A stretch of 34,471 bases of DNA from Solirubrobacterales bacterium 67-14 (lineage in GTDB: Bacteria; Actinomycetota; Thermoleophilia; Solirubrobacterales; 70-9). The number at the start of each line of letters is the position of its first letter. The first letter of the stretch is position 1. Shown one piece after another: positions 23,304 through 30,497 of the stretch. The stretch spans positions 463,654 to 498,124 of the forward strand of contig MKST01000002.1 in NCBI GenBank assembly GCA_001897355.1, in the 5' to 3' direction. The notes beneath the pieces were generated by a model. The model was not told where the DNA came from. It searched no databases and saw only the letters and a list, made by a program, of their open reading frames with translations. The translations under genes and the position numbers were made by a program.

Positions 23304-24971
23304 TTGATCTCGATCAGGAACAACCGGTGGCGCCTGCGCGCCGCGCTGCTCTTTGCCGGACTCGTCGCCGCGATGATGGCTTCCGCCCTCGGCCGTTCGG
23401 CCGAACTGGCTGTCGCCAGGCCGAACATCGTGGTCATCCAGACCGACGACGAGACGGTTCGCATGCTCCACTCGTCGTACATCGACCGCCACCGGAAAAA
23501 GCACCGCACCATGCCCAACACGCTGCGGCTGATCGGTGACCAAGGGGTCGAGTTCACCAACTACTACGCCTCGATCCCGGTCTGCTCGCCTTCCCGCTCG
23601 GCCCTGCTCTCCGGCCAGTATGGCCACACCAGTGGCCTGATCCGCAACCTGGGACTGCTCGGTGGTGCCCGCGGGATCGCCGACAGTGCCGCCTGGGACG
23701 GCAACTTCGCCGCCGCGCTCCAGCGGGCCGGTTATTACACCGCCCACTTCGGCCGCTTCGTCAACGAGTACGGCAACGCATCGGGCTACGACGAGAGGCC
23801 GGTCCCGCCCGGCTGGAACCAATGGGCGACCGACTGGACCCCGGGCAAGGCACGGCGGTTTTACGGCTACAAGCTGAACGTGAACGGCAACATCGTCGGC
23901 CCCTTGGGCAGCCTCACCTATCAGGCCTGGAAGAACAAGGACAGCCGCAGATGCCCGGCCGGCGGACTCAGCTGCGATTACCACACCGACCAGATCACGA
24001 CCCGGGCGTTGCGGGTGATCCGGCACGCGCCGAAACGGCCGTTCTACGTCCAGATCGACTACGAAGCACCGCATGGTGTCGCCGACGGCAACGGCCAGTC
24101 GGAGCCGGCCAGTCGTCACATCGGCTCAGCCGACGGCACCCCGCTGCCGAAGCCGCCGGGCTTCAACGAGCGCGACATCTCCGACAAGCCGCCGGAACTC
24201 AGGAGCGGCGCGACGCGTCTGAACCGGCGGCAGATCATCGCGATCCGGGAGCGCTGGCAAAACGAGCTCGAATCGTTGCGGGCGGTGGACGAGAGCGTCG
24301 AGCGGGTGATCCGCACCCTGCGCAGCACCGGCCGCCTGCCGAACACCTACGTCTTCTTCATCGGCGACAACGGCGCCTTCTTCGGTGAGCATCGATACGC
24401 GGGGTCGAAGTTCCTCGCCTACGAGGCTTCCGCCAACGTGCCGATGATGGTCCGCGGGCCAGGGGTGGCACGCGACCAGCGCTCCGGGGCGATCGTCAGC
24501 AACGTCGATCTGGCCCCGACCTTTGCCGACCTGGCTGGGACCCGGCTCCTGATCCCGCCGGACGGACGCTCGATGAAGCGGCTCTTCCGCGAGCCGAAGA
24601 AGGTCGGCCGCCGCGCCGTGATCCTCGAGTCCTATCGGCTGCCCTCGAACGCCCTCTACACGCATCTGCAGGGTGAAGGAATCGAAACCCCCGATGACCT
24701 CGACGCCTCGTCTTCGGCGGTCGTACCGGCGCTCAACTACACCGCGATCAGGGCCGGCCGCTACAAGTACGTCCAGTACGAGGCCGGGGGCCGTGAGCTG
24801 TACGACCTGCGGCTCGACCCCTACGAGGTCTCGAATCGCATCCACTGGCCTGCCTATCGCAAGGTGGTTCAGACCTTCCAGCGGCAGATGAAATGGCGTC
24901 GCTTCTGCTCCGGCCGGACCTGCAGGAAAGGAACCGGTCGCCTGCCGCTGCCGAAACTCCGGCGTCATTGA
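23304..24971 (+). CDS. Secreted formylglycine-type sulfatase (copy B), Lys-to-Arg at active-site loop
   Basis: A 555-aa sulfatase. Signal peptide: basic RNNRWRLR, hydrophobic ALLFAGLVAAMMASALG. Core motifs: D48-D49 (IQTDDE), formylglycine motif C94-S-P-S-R, H257 (YEAPHGV), D355-N356 (IGDNGAFFGEH), K369. The loop that normally reads G-K-F/W has Arg151 (HFGRFVNEYG), whereas the other three copies keep Lys; in characterised sulfatases this Lys contacts the sulfate. PPGWNQW and ISDKPPEL place it in the GlcNAc-6-sulfatase-like branch. It ends with CSGRTCR. TTG 23304 is the only start that keeps the whole signal peptide. It is followed after 78 bp by copy C, forming a three-gene run. Confidence 0.85.
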   Translation: MISIRNNRWRLRAALLFAGLVAAMMASALGRSAELAVARPNIVVIQTDDETVRMLHSSYIDRHRKKHRTMPNTLRLIGDQGVEFTNYYASIPVCSPSRSALLSGQYGHTSGLIRNLGLLGGARGIADSAAWDGNFAAALQRAGYYTAHFGRFVNEYGNASGYDERPVPPGWNQWATDWTPGKARRFYGYKLNVNGNIVGPLGSLTYQAWKNKDSRRCPAGGLSCDYHTDQITTRALRVIRHAPKRPFYVQIDYEAPHGVADGNGQSEPASRHIGSADGTPLPKPPGFNERDISDKPPELRSGATRLNRRQIIAIRERWQNELESLRAVDESVERVIRTLRSTGRLPNTYVFFIGDNGAFFGEHRYAGSKFLAYEASANVPMMVRGPGVARDQRSGAIVSNVDLAPTFADLAGTRLLIPPDGRSMKRLFREPKKVGRRAVILESYRLPSNALYTHLQGEGIETPDDLDASSSAVVPALNYTAIRAGRYKYVQYEAGGRELYDLRLDPYEVSNRIHWPAYRKVVQTFQRQMKWRRFCSGRTCRKGTGRLPLPKLRRH

Positions 24972-25049
24972 CCGGTTTCATGGACAGATATCAGGAAAGT
25001 AGCGCGAAACAATCTAGCCCGGTCCGCGGCATTCCTGCCCCTCATCGCC

Positions 25050-26687
25050 TTGGTCTTGGCGATGGCGCTGGGCCGTGCCAGCGCGGCCCCGGCAGCTCAC
25101 GCCGCGGGTGAGGGATCCCGTCCCAACGTGGTCCTGATCCAGACCGACGACCAGAGCCTGATGTCGCTCAAGGCGACATTTCGCGACTACTGGGACCGCC
25201 AGCGCCGGGCGATGCCGAACACGCTCGACCTGGTTGGCGCGAAAGGAATCGAGTTCACCAACTACTACGCCAGTGACCCGCTCTGCTCGCCCTCGCGGGC
25301 GGCCCTGCTCTCGGGGCAGTACGCCCACACCAGCAACATGAAGCGGAACTCCGGGCCGGAGGGCGGCTGGACCGGCTGGCAGACCCAGCCGATCCTGGGC
25401 GAGAACCTGGCGGTCGCCCTGGACCGGGCCGGCTATCGCACCGCCCACGTCGGCAAGTTCACCAACGGCTACGTGGGAGAGACGCCGGGCTCGGTCGAGT
25501 TGGCGGTGCCCCCTGGCTGGGACCACTGGTACGTGCCCTCCTACGGCAACCGGCTGTACTACTACGGCACGGTGCTCAATGTCGACGGCGTCGAGAGCGG
25601 CCCCCTCGGCAGCGAGGGTTACGACATCGGGGGGCGGGAGACCGACCCGCCCGAATGCACCGCGGCCAACCTGCTCGATCCGGCGCCGGGCGTCGTCTGC
25701 AACCACTCGACCGACCTTTTCAGCCGTGATGCGGTGGCCCAGATCGAGCAGTCGGGAGACCAGCCCTTCTACCTCCAGGTGGACTACAACACGCCCCACG
25801 GCGACTACCGCTCGCCGATCGGCGCCCAGCCGCTCTCGCGCCACTACGACTCGGCCCTGAAGACGGTCATGAAGCACCCGGCCGGCTTCAACGAGGCGGA
25901 TGTCTCCGACAAGCCATCCTTCGTCCGGCAGCTTCCGCGGATGTCGGCGGGCGAGATCAAGCAGATCGGGATCCGCTGGCAGAAGGATCTCGAATCACTG
26001 CGCGGAGTCGACGACGGGGTCGGCGCGATCGTGAAGGCATTGCGGCGGACCGGCAAGCTCGCCAACACCTACATCTTCTTCATCTCGGACAACGGCCAGT
26101 TCAACGGTGAGCACCGGATGGGCAGCGCCAAGTTCCTGCCCTACGAACCGGCCGCGAAGGTGCCGCTCCTGGTCCGTGGCCCGGGCATCCGCGCACGGAC
26201 GAAATCCGCCGAGCTGTCCGCCAACATCGACCTCGCCCCGACCATCCTCTCCCTGACCGGTGCCAGCCTGCCTGGCGGATACGACGGCCGCAGCCTGAAA
26301 CCGTTCTGGAAGAACCCGAAGAAGCGGACCCGCCGGCCGGTCGTGCTCGAAGGCTTCTCCGGGCCCAATGACGTTCCGCAGGTACCCGGTTCCGGTGATG
26401 CGACCGCTTCCTCCCCGGCCCCGCCCCGCAATTTCTCGGGCCTCCGGGCGGGCCGCTACAAGTACGTCGAGTACACCAGCGGCGACCGCGAGCTCTATGA
26501 CCTGCGCAGCGACCCGGCCGAGCTGCACAACCGGGCCGCTGACCCGGCCTGGCGTCGCATCGTCAGGCGGATGGCCGCCGAACTGGCCGCCCGCGAGGGC
26601 TGCCGCGGCTCGGCCTGCCGTGCCCAGACGAAGCCGCTGCCGGCCCCACCCGGCGTGAAGAAGAAGCGGAAGGTGGCCGGCCGGTGA
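25050..26687 (+). CDS. Secreted formylglycine-type sulfatase (copy C), start codon uncertain
   Basis: At least 545 aa. From TTG 25050: D33-D34 (IQTDDQS), formylglycine motif C79-S-P-S-R (LCSPSRAALLSG), HVGKFTNGYVG with the expected Lys, YNTPHGDYRSP, and ISDNGQFNGEH near residue 350. PPGWDHW and VSDKPSFV are the same branch as copies A, B and D; the tail has CRGSACR and a basic end (KKKRKVAGR). The TTG start gives a signal peptide with no basic n-region, yet the in-frame codons just upstream read RKVARNNLARSAAFLPLIAL, an ideal n- and h-region with no ATG, GTG or TTG before them back to the previous stop codon. The true start may be non-canonical (ATC 24987 is placed well) or there is an indel. 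Its stop overlaps the next start (GTGA, 26684-26687). Confidence 0.83.
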   Translation: MVLAMALGRASAAPAAHAAGEGSRPNVVLIQTDDQSLMSLKATFRDYWDRQRRAMPNTLDLVGAKGIEFTNYYASDPLCSPSRAALLSGQYAHTSNMKRNSGPEGGWTGWQTQPILGENLAVALDRAGYRTAHVGKFTNGYVGETPGSVELAVPPGWDHWYVPSYGNRLYYYGTVLNVDGVESGPLGSEGYDIGGRETDPPECTAANLLDPAPGVVCNHSTDLFSRDAVAQIEQSGDQPFYLQVDYNTPHGDYRSPIGAQPLSRHYDSALKTVMKHPAGFNEADVSDKPSFVRQLPRMSAGEIKQIGIRWQKDLESLRGVDDGVGAIVKALRRTGKLANTYIFFISDNGQFNGEHRMGSAKFLPYEPAAKVPLLVRGPGIRARTKSAELSANIDLAPTILSLTGASLPGGYDGRSLKPFWKNPKKRTRRPVVLEGFSGPNDVPQVPGSGDATASSPAPPRNFSGLRAGRYKYVEYTSGDRELYDLRSDPAELHNRAADPAWRRIVRRMAAELAAREGCRGSACRAQTKPLPAPPGVKKKRKVAGR

Positions 26688-28342
26688 TCCGTCGCAACCT
26701 CGTCATCCTCCTGACGGCGCTCTGCCTCGGCCTGGCCGCGGCCGGCCTGGCAGCCTCGGGCGCGAGTGCCGCGACCAAACCCAACTTCGTGGTGATCCAG
26801 ACCGACGATCAGCCGAACAACGAATTCGACCGCCGCTTCCGCGACCTCTACGACAACTGGCGGCAGATCATGCCGAAGACGATGGCCTTGATGAGGGACA
26901 AGGGCATCACCTTCACCCAGTACATGACGCCCTTCCCGCTTTGCGCCCCGTCCCGGGCGACCCTGCTCAGCGGCCGCTACACCCAGAACCACGGGGTGGT
27001 CCGGATCGGCGGCACGCGTGGTGGCTGGCGGGCCTACCAGGCCAACCCGATCATGCACGAGAACCTGCCGGTCTGGCTGCAGCGGGCCGGGTACCGCACC
27101 CTCCACTTCGGCAAGTTCATGAACAACTACGGCGGTGCCGACGACCCGGCCGAGACCGAGGTGCCGCCGGGCTGGGACCGCTGGGTATCGGACGCGACCG
27201 ACAACTCGACCCGCGAGTTCTACGGCTACCGGCAGAACATCGACGGCCAGATCACCGAGCGGCTGGGCTGGCCGTACTACGACCAGTTCGGCGGTCGTGA
27301 TCCCTACGGCTGCCCCCGGCTCGGGCTGGACATCTGCCACTACCACACGGATTCGATGTCGATCCAGGCCGAGGCGGCGATCCGCGAGGCCGGTGACCAG
27401 CCCTTCTATCTCCAGATCGACTACCACACGCCACATGGGGACTCACGCCCGCCGATCGGCCCCGAACCCGCACCACGGCACTACGACACGGCTCTCCGCA
27501 CCCCTGGCCCGAGACCGGCCGGCTTCAACGAACGGGACATCACCGACAAGCCCAAGTACCTGCAGGACGCCGACGCGGCGGCCCCGCTGACCGGCAACGA
27601 GGTCAAGCAGATCGACACCGAGTACCGCAAGTCGATCGAGGCGCTGCGCTCGGTCGACGACGGGGTCGGCGGCATCATCAAGGCGCTGCGGGAAAGCGGC
27701 CGCCTAGCCAACACCTACGTGATCTTCACCTCGGACAACGGCTTCTTCACCGGCCAGCACCGGATCAGCCGCGGCAAGCTGCTGCCCTATGAACCGGCCC
27801 TGCGGGTCCCCTTCGTGATCCGCGGCCCCGGGATCAAGCCCCGCACCAAGAGCTACGAGCCGGTCGCCAACCAGGACGTCGCCCCGACCATCGTCAAGCT
27901 GGCCGGGGCCAAGGCGGCCCTTTCGATCGACGGCCGCTCGATGAAACCGTTCTGGCTCGACCCGAAGAGGCGCTCCCGCCGGCCGATCCTGCTTTCCAGC
28001 TACCAGCAGATCACCCGTCTGATCCCCGGCGACTATCCGGACGACGAGGACCAGACGGCGGGCACCGGCGCCCGGCGCAAGGACGCCAGCGCCTCGGTCA
28101 AGAGCCCGGACCAGAACTACGTGGGGATCAGGCTTGGCCCGTACAAGTACATCCGCTACGAGAACGGCGAATCGGAGCTGTACGTGCTGCGTGACGACCC
28201 GGCTGAGCTGGAGAACCGCGCAGCCGACCCCCGATACCGCCGGATCATCAAGTACCTGGACGCCCAGCTCGAGGTCCTCCGCGGCTGCAAGGGCCAGAGC
28301 TGCCGCAACTGGGCCCCCCGCTGGCCGCAGCCCCCTAGTTAG
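26684..28342 (+). CDS. Secreted formylglycine-type sulfatase, GlcNAc-6-sulfatase-like (copy D)
   Basis: A 552-aa sulfatase starting at GTG 26684, coupled to copy C by a 4-bp overlap. Signal peptide MIRRNLVILLTALCLGLAAA, cleavage near ASA/ATK. D41-D42 (IQTDDQP), formylglycine motif C87-A-P-S-R in LCAPSRATLLSGRYT, HFGKFMNNYGG with the sulfate-contact Lys, HTPHGDS, SDNGFFTGQH. C-A-P-S-R differs from the C-S-P-S-R of the other three but still fits CxPSR. It ends with CKGQSCR. Its stop codon overlaps that of the convergent copy-5 AlkP gene by a few bases, leaving no room for a terminator between them. It likely needs formylglycine maturation; the substrate is a sulfate ester of unknown type. Confidence 0.87.
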   Translation: MIRRNLVILLTALCLGLAAAGLAASGASAATKPNFVVIQTDDQPNNEFDRRFRDLYDNWRQIMPKTMALMRDKGITFTQYMTPFPLCAPSRATLLSGRYTQNHGVVRIGGTRGGWRAYQANPIMHENLPVWLQRAGYRTLHFGKFMNNYGGADDPAETEVPPGWDRWVSDATDNSTREFYGYRQNIDGQITERLGWPYYDQFGGRDPYGCPRLGLDICHYHTDSMSIQAEAAIREAGDQPFYLQIDYHTPHGDSRPPIGPEPAPRHYDTALRTPGPRPAGFNERDITDKPKYLQDADAAAPLTGNEVKQIDTEYRKSIEALRSVDDGVGGIIKALRESGRLANTYVIFTSDNGFFTGQHRISRGKLLPYEPALRVPFVIRGPGIKPRTKSYEPVANQDVAPTIVKLAGAKAALSIDGRSMKPFWLDPKRRSRRPILLSSYQQITRLIPGDYPDDEDQTAGTGARRKDASASVKSPDQNYVGIRLGPYKYIRYENGESELYVLRDDPAELENRAADPRYRRIIKYLDAQLEVLRGCKGQSCRNWAPRWPQPPS

Positions 28343-30492
28343 GAGTTGCCGCCGAGTGGGATCAGTTTCTTGCCCTGGACCTGGTAGATGGCGATCGTGT
28401 TCTTTCCCTGGTGCATGGAGGCGGGGTTGATCAGGGTTCCCCAGTGGACCTGGCCGTCGAAGTTGAAGGGGCGGGCGGTTCCCTCGACCTTGCCGTTGAT
28501 CGCGATCGCGAAGAGCGGCGCCTTCTTCGGGGCATTCGGAACCGTGCCGTTCCAGGTGCCGGTGATGAACATCGGGATCAGGTCCTCGCCGGGGTCGTAG
28601 GCCTTGCCCAGGTCGGGTTCGTCGAGCAGGGCATCGGTGGTGCCCGGGGGCACCGGCTTGACCGGCTGGCCGATCAGCTGCGGGGCCGGCCCGAGCGTGT
28701 AGAAGGGTCCGGTGCCGAGGCGCTGGTCGGCCCGGGCGATCGCCTGGTCGCGCTGCCGGACCATGGTCGGGACATTCGAGGTGTAGAGCTTGCCCTCCGG
28801 GTCGGTGATCGTGATCGGGCGGTTCGGGACCGGTCCCTGCAGCGGCACTCCGTCGGTCTTGTACATGCCCTTGACCCCGAGCGTCCTGCCGATCGTCGGG
28901 GCGATGTCGAGGGTCATGCTGTGCTTACGCGAAACCTTGCCTTGCTCCTGGCCGGGGTACTTGATGAAGAGCGGCGGGTTTGCGACCTCGCCCATCGCCC
29001 GCTTGTCGGCTTGGCGCTGAGGCACCCCGTTGCCCTGGAAGGAGATGCCGTGGTCGGCGGTGACGATCACCAGGGCCTTGTCCCAGAGGCCCATCGACTC
29101 GAGCTTGCGGCGCATCTGGCCGAGCAGGTTGTCGGCGAAGCCGGTCTGCACGTACATCCGGTCCTGGGATATCGAGATCCCGTTCGAGTTGACCATCCAC
29201 TTGCCCAGGCTGCGAGAGAGCTGTCCCAGCGGCGAGTCGTTGTACTGGTTGCCCTGCAGGTCGTACTTCCAGACCTGGTGCGGCAGGTGCATGTGCATCA
29301 CGGTGAAGCCGCGGTCGCTGTCCGGCACCTGTTGGATGAACTGCTCGTAGAGCTCCGGATCCGAATGGGGCTTGGCCTTGACCGCCAGGTCGCCGCTCTT
29401 GTGCTTGCGCTTGCCGAGCTTTACCGGAGCCTCGTCCTGGCTGCCTTCGCCGAAGCCCTCGAAGTTGGAGCTGACATCGGGCAGCTTGCGGGCCAGGCCG
29501 GGTGGCAGCACGAGCTTGCCTTCGACGATCTTGAGGTCCTGGTAGAGCGCCTTGAGCCTGGTCAGCTGGCCGGCATCCGCTTCCTGGTCGGGGCAGAGCT
29601 CTTCGGGGCAGATCGCGGTCACCGGCTCCAGCACATGCAGCTTGCGGCCTTTGCTGAACTGGCTGAACAGGCTGAGCGGCTGTTCCTGCCAGGTCGGCAG
29701 GGTGTCGGCTGGCTGGTTGACGCCGGTCAGGATCCCCGGCACCGCATGTGAGGTGAAGAAGGCGGTGGTGGTCTCGTTCTTGTACCAGGTGCTCGAGGAG
29801 GCGAGCCGGGCGAAGTTGGGGAAGCGGTTCGCCGCGATCCTGCCGTCCTTGGTCATCAGGTTGGAGGTGCCGAGCTCGTCGAAGATCATCAGCACCACCG
29901 GGGTGTCGTTGCCGGAGTCGGCCGCAACCTCGAAGTCGCCCTCCTTGGGAAAGATCAGATCGGTGGTCTTCGAGTTGAAGATGAACAGGGCCAGGACCAC
30001 CAGTGGCGCGATGATCAGGATGTCCATCAGGTTCTTGACGAAGACGAACCGGAAGACCATCCAGGCCAGCAGGGCCCCAAGGCCCAGCGAGACCAGCAGG
30101 ATGAGGGCGGAGCGGGCACTGAAGACATCCGAGACGACCTGGGTGAAGAAGAACATCGAGATCCCCGCCAGGAGCAGGAAATGAAGGCCGTAGTAGGCCT
30201 TGGCACTGACCTTGCTGACCACCCATTCGACTCCGAGCAGGATCAGCGGGGGCACAAAGATCAAGCCGAAGGCGAGGATCAGGATGTCGCCGGTCGAGTT
30301 GCCCCGGGCGACGAAGAAGTCCGGGTTCTTGCCCAGCAGGTCGAGCATGGGCTGGACGAAGGCGAGGGTCCAGACCGCGGCCAGGTGGCCGCCACCGAGC
30401 AGCAGCTGCCGGCGGGTGGGTGCCGGCCGTCCCAATACGGCCGCCAGACCCTTCTTCAGTTCTCCCCCCGAACTCTCGCCCGGCCCGCTCAT
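28339..30492 (-). CDS. Polytopic membrane AlkP-superfamily enzyme, Thr nucleophile (copy 5)
   Basis: A 717-aa protein with membrane helices in residues about 30-50, 68-92, 102-120, 128-146 and 155-172 and the LLGKNPDFFVARGN loop. Catalytic positions: D205 (LMIFDELGTS), Thr247 (TSHAVPGILTG), H405 in LPHQVW, D480-H481 (IVTADHGISF). The CPEELC pair is at about 295-300 and the C-terminal domain at the end (AIAINGKVEGTARPF, GKNTIAIYQV). It lies 5 bp after the kinase-like/methyltransferase gene, in one operon with it and the small YLDPG protein. That constant spacing suggests the three work on the same envelope product. It converges on sulfatase D with overlapping stop codons. Substrate unknown. 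Confidence 0.82.
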   Translation of the reverse strand: MSGPGESSGGELKKGLAAVLGRPAPTRRQLLLGGGHLAAVWTLAFVQPMLDLLGKNPDFFVARGNSTGDILILAFGLIFVPPLILLGVEWVVSKVSAKAYYGLHFLLLAGISMFFFTQVVSDVFSARSALILLVSLGLGALLAWMVFRFVFVKNLMDILIIAPLVVLALFIFNSKTTDLIFPKEGDFEVAADSGNDTPVVLMIFDELGTSNLMTKDGRIAANRFPNFARLASSSTWYKNETTTAFFTSHAVPGILTGVNQPADTLPTWQEQPLSLFSQFSKGRKLHVLEPVTAICPEELCPDQEADAGQLTRLKALYQDLKIVEGKLVLPPGLARKLPDVSSNFEGFGEGSQDEAPVKLGKRKHKSGDLAVKAKPHSDPELYEQFIQQVPDSDRGFTVMHMHLPHQVWKYDLQGNQYNDSPLGQLSRSLGKWMVNSNGISISQDRMYVQTGFADNLLGQMRRKLESMGLWDKALVIVTADHGISFQGNGVPQRQADKRAMGEVANPPLFIKYPGQEQGKVSRKHSMTLDIAPTIGRTLGVKGMYKTDGVPLQGPVPNRPITITDPEGKLYTSNVPTMVRQRDQAIARADQRLGTGPFYTLGPAPQLIGQPVKPVPPGTTDALLDEPDLGKAYDPGEDLIPMFITGTWNGTVPNAPKKAPLFAIAINGKVEGTARPFNFDGQVHWGTLINPASMHQGKNTIAIYQVQGKKLIPLGGNS

Positions 30493-30497
30493 TTTCG

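Noticed and set aside
4446..30492. Annotating the five membrane proteins as sulfatases
   Set aside because: The Cys/Ser needed for formylglycine is Thr in every copy, so sulfatase chemistry is unlikely despite the domain family.
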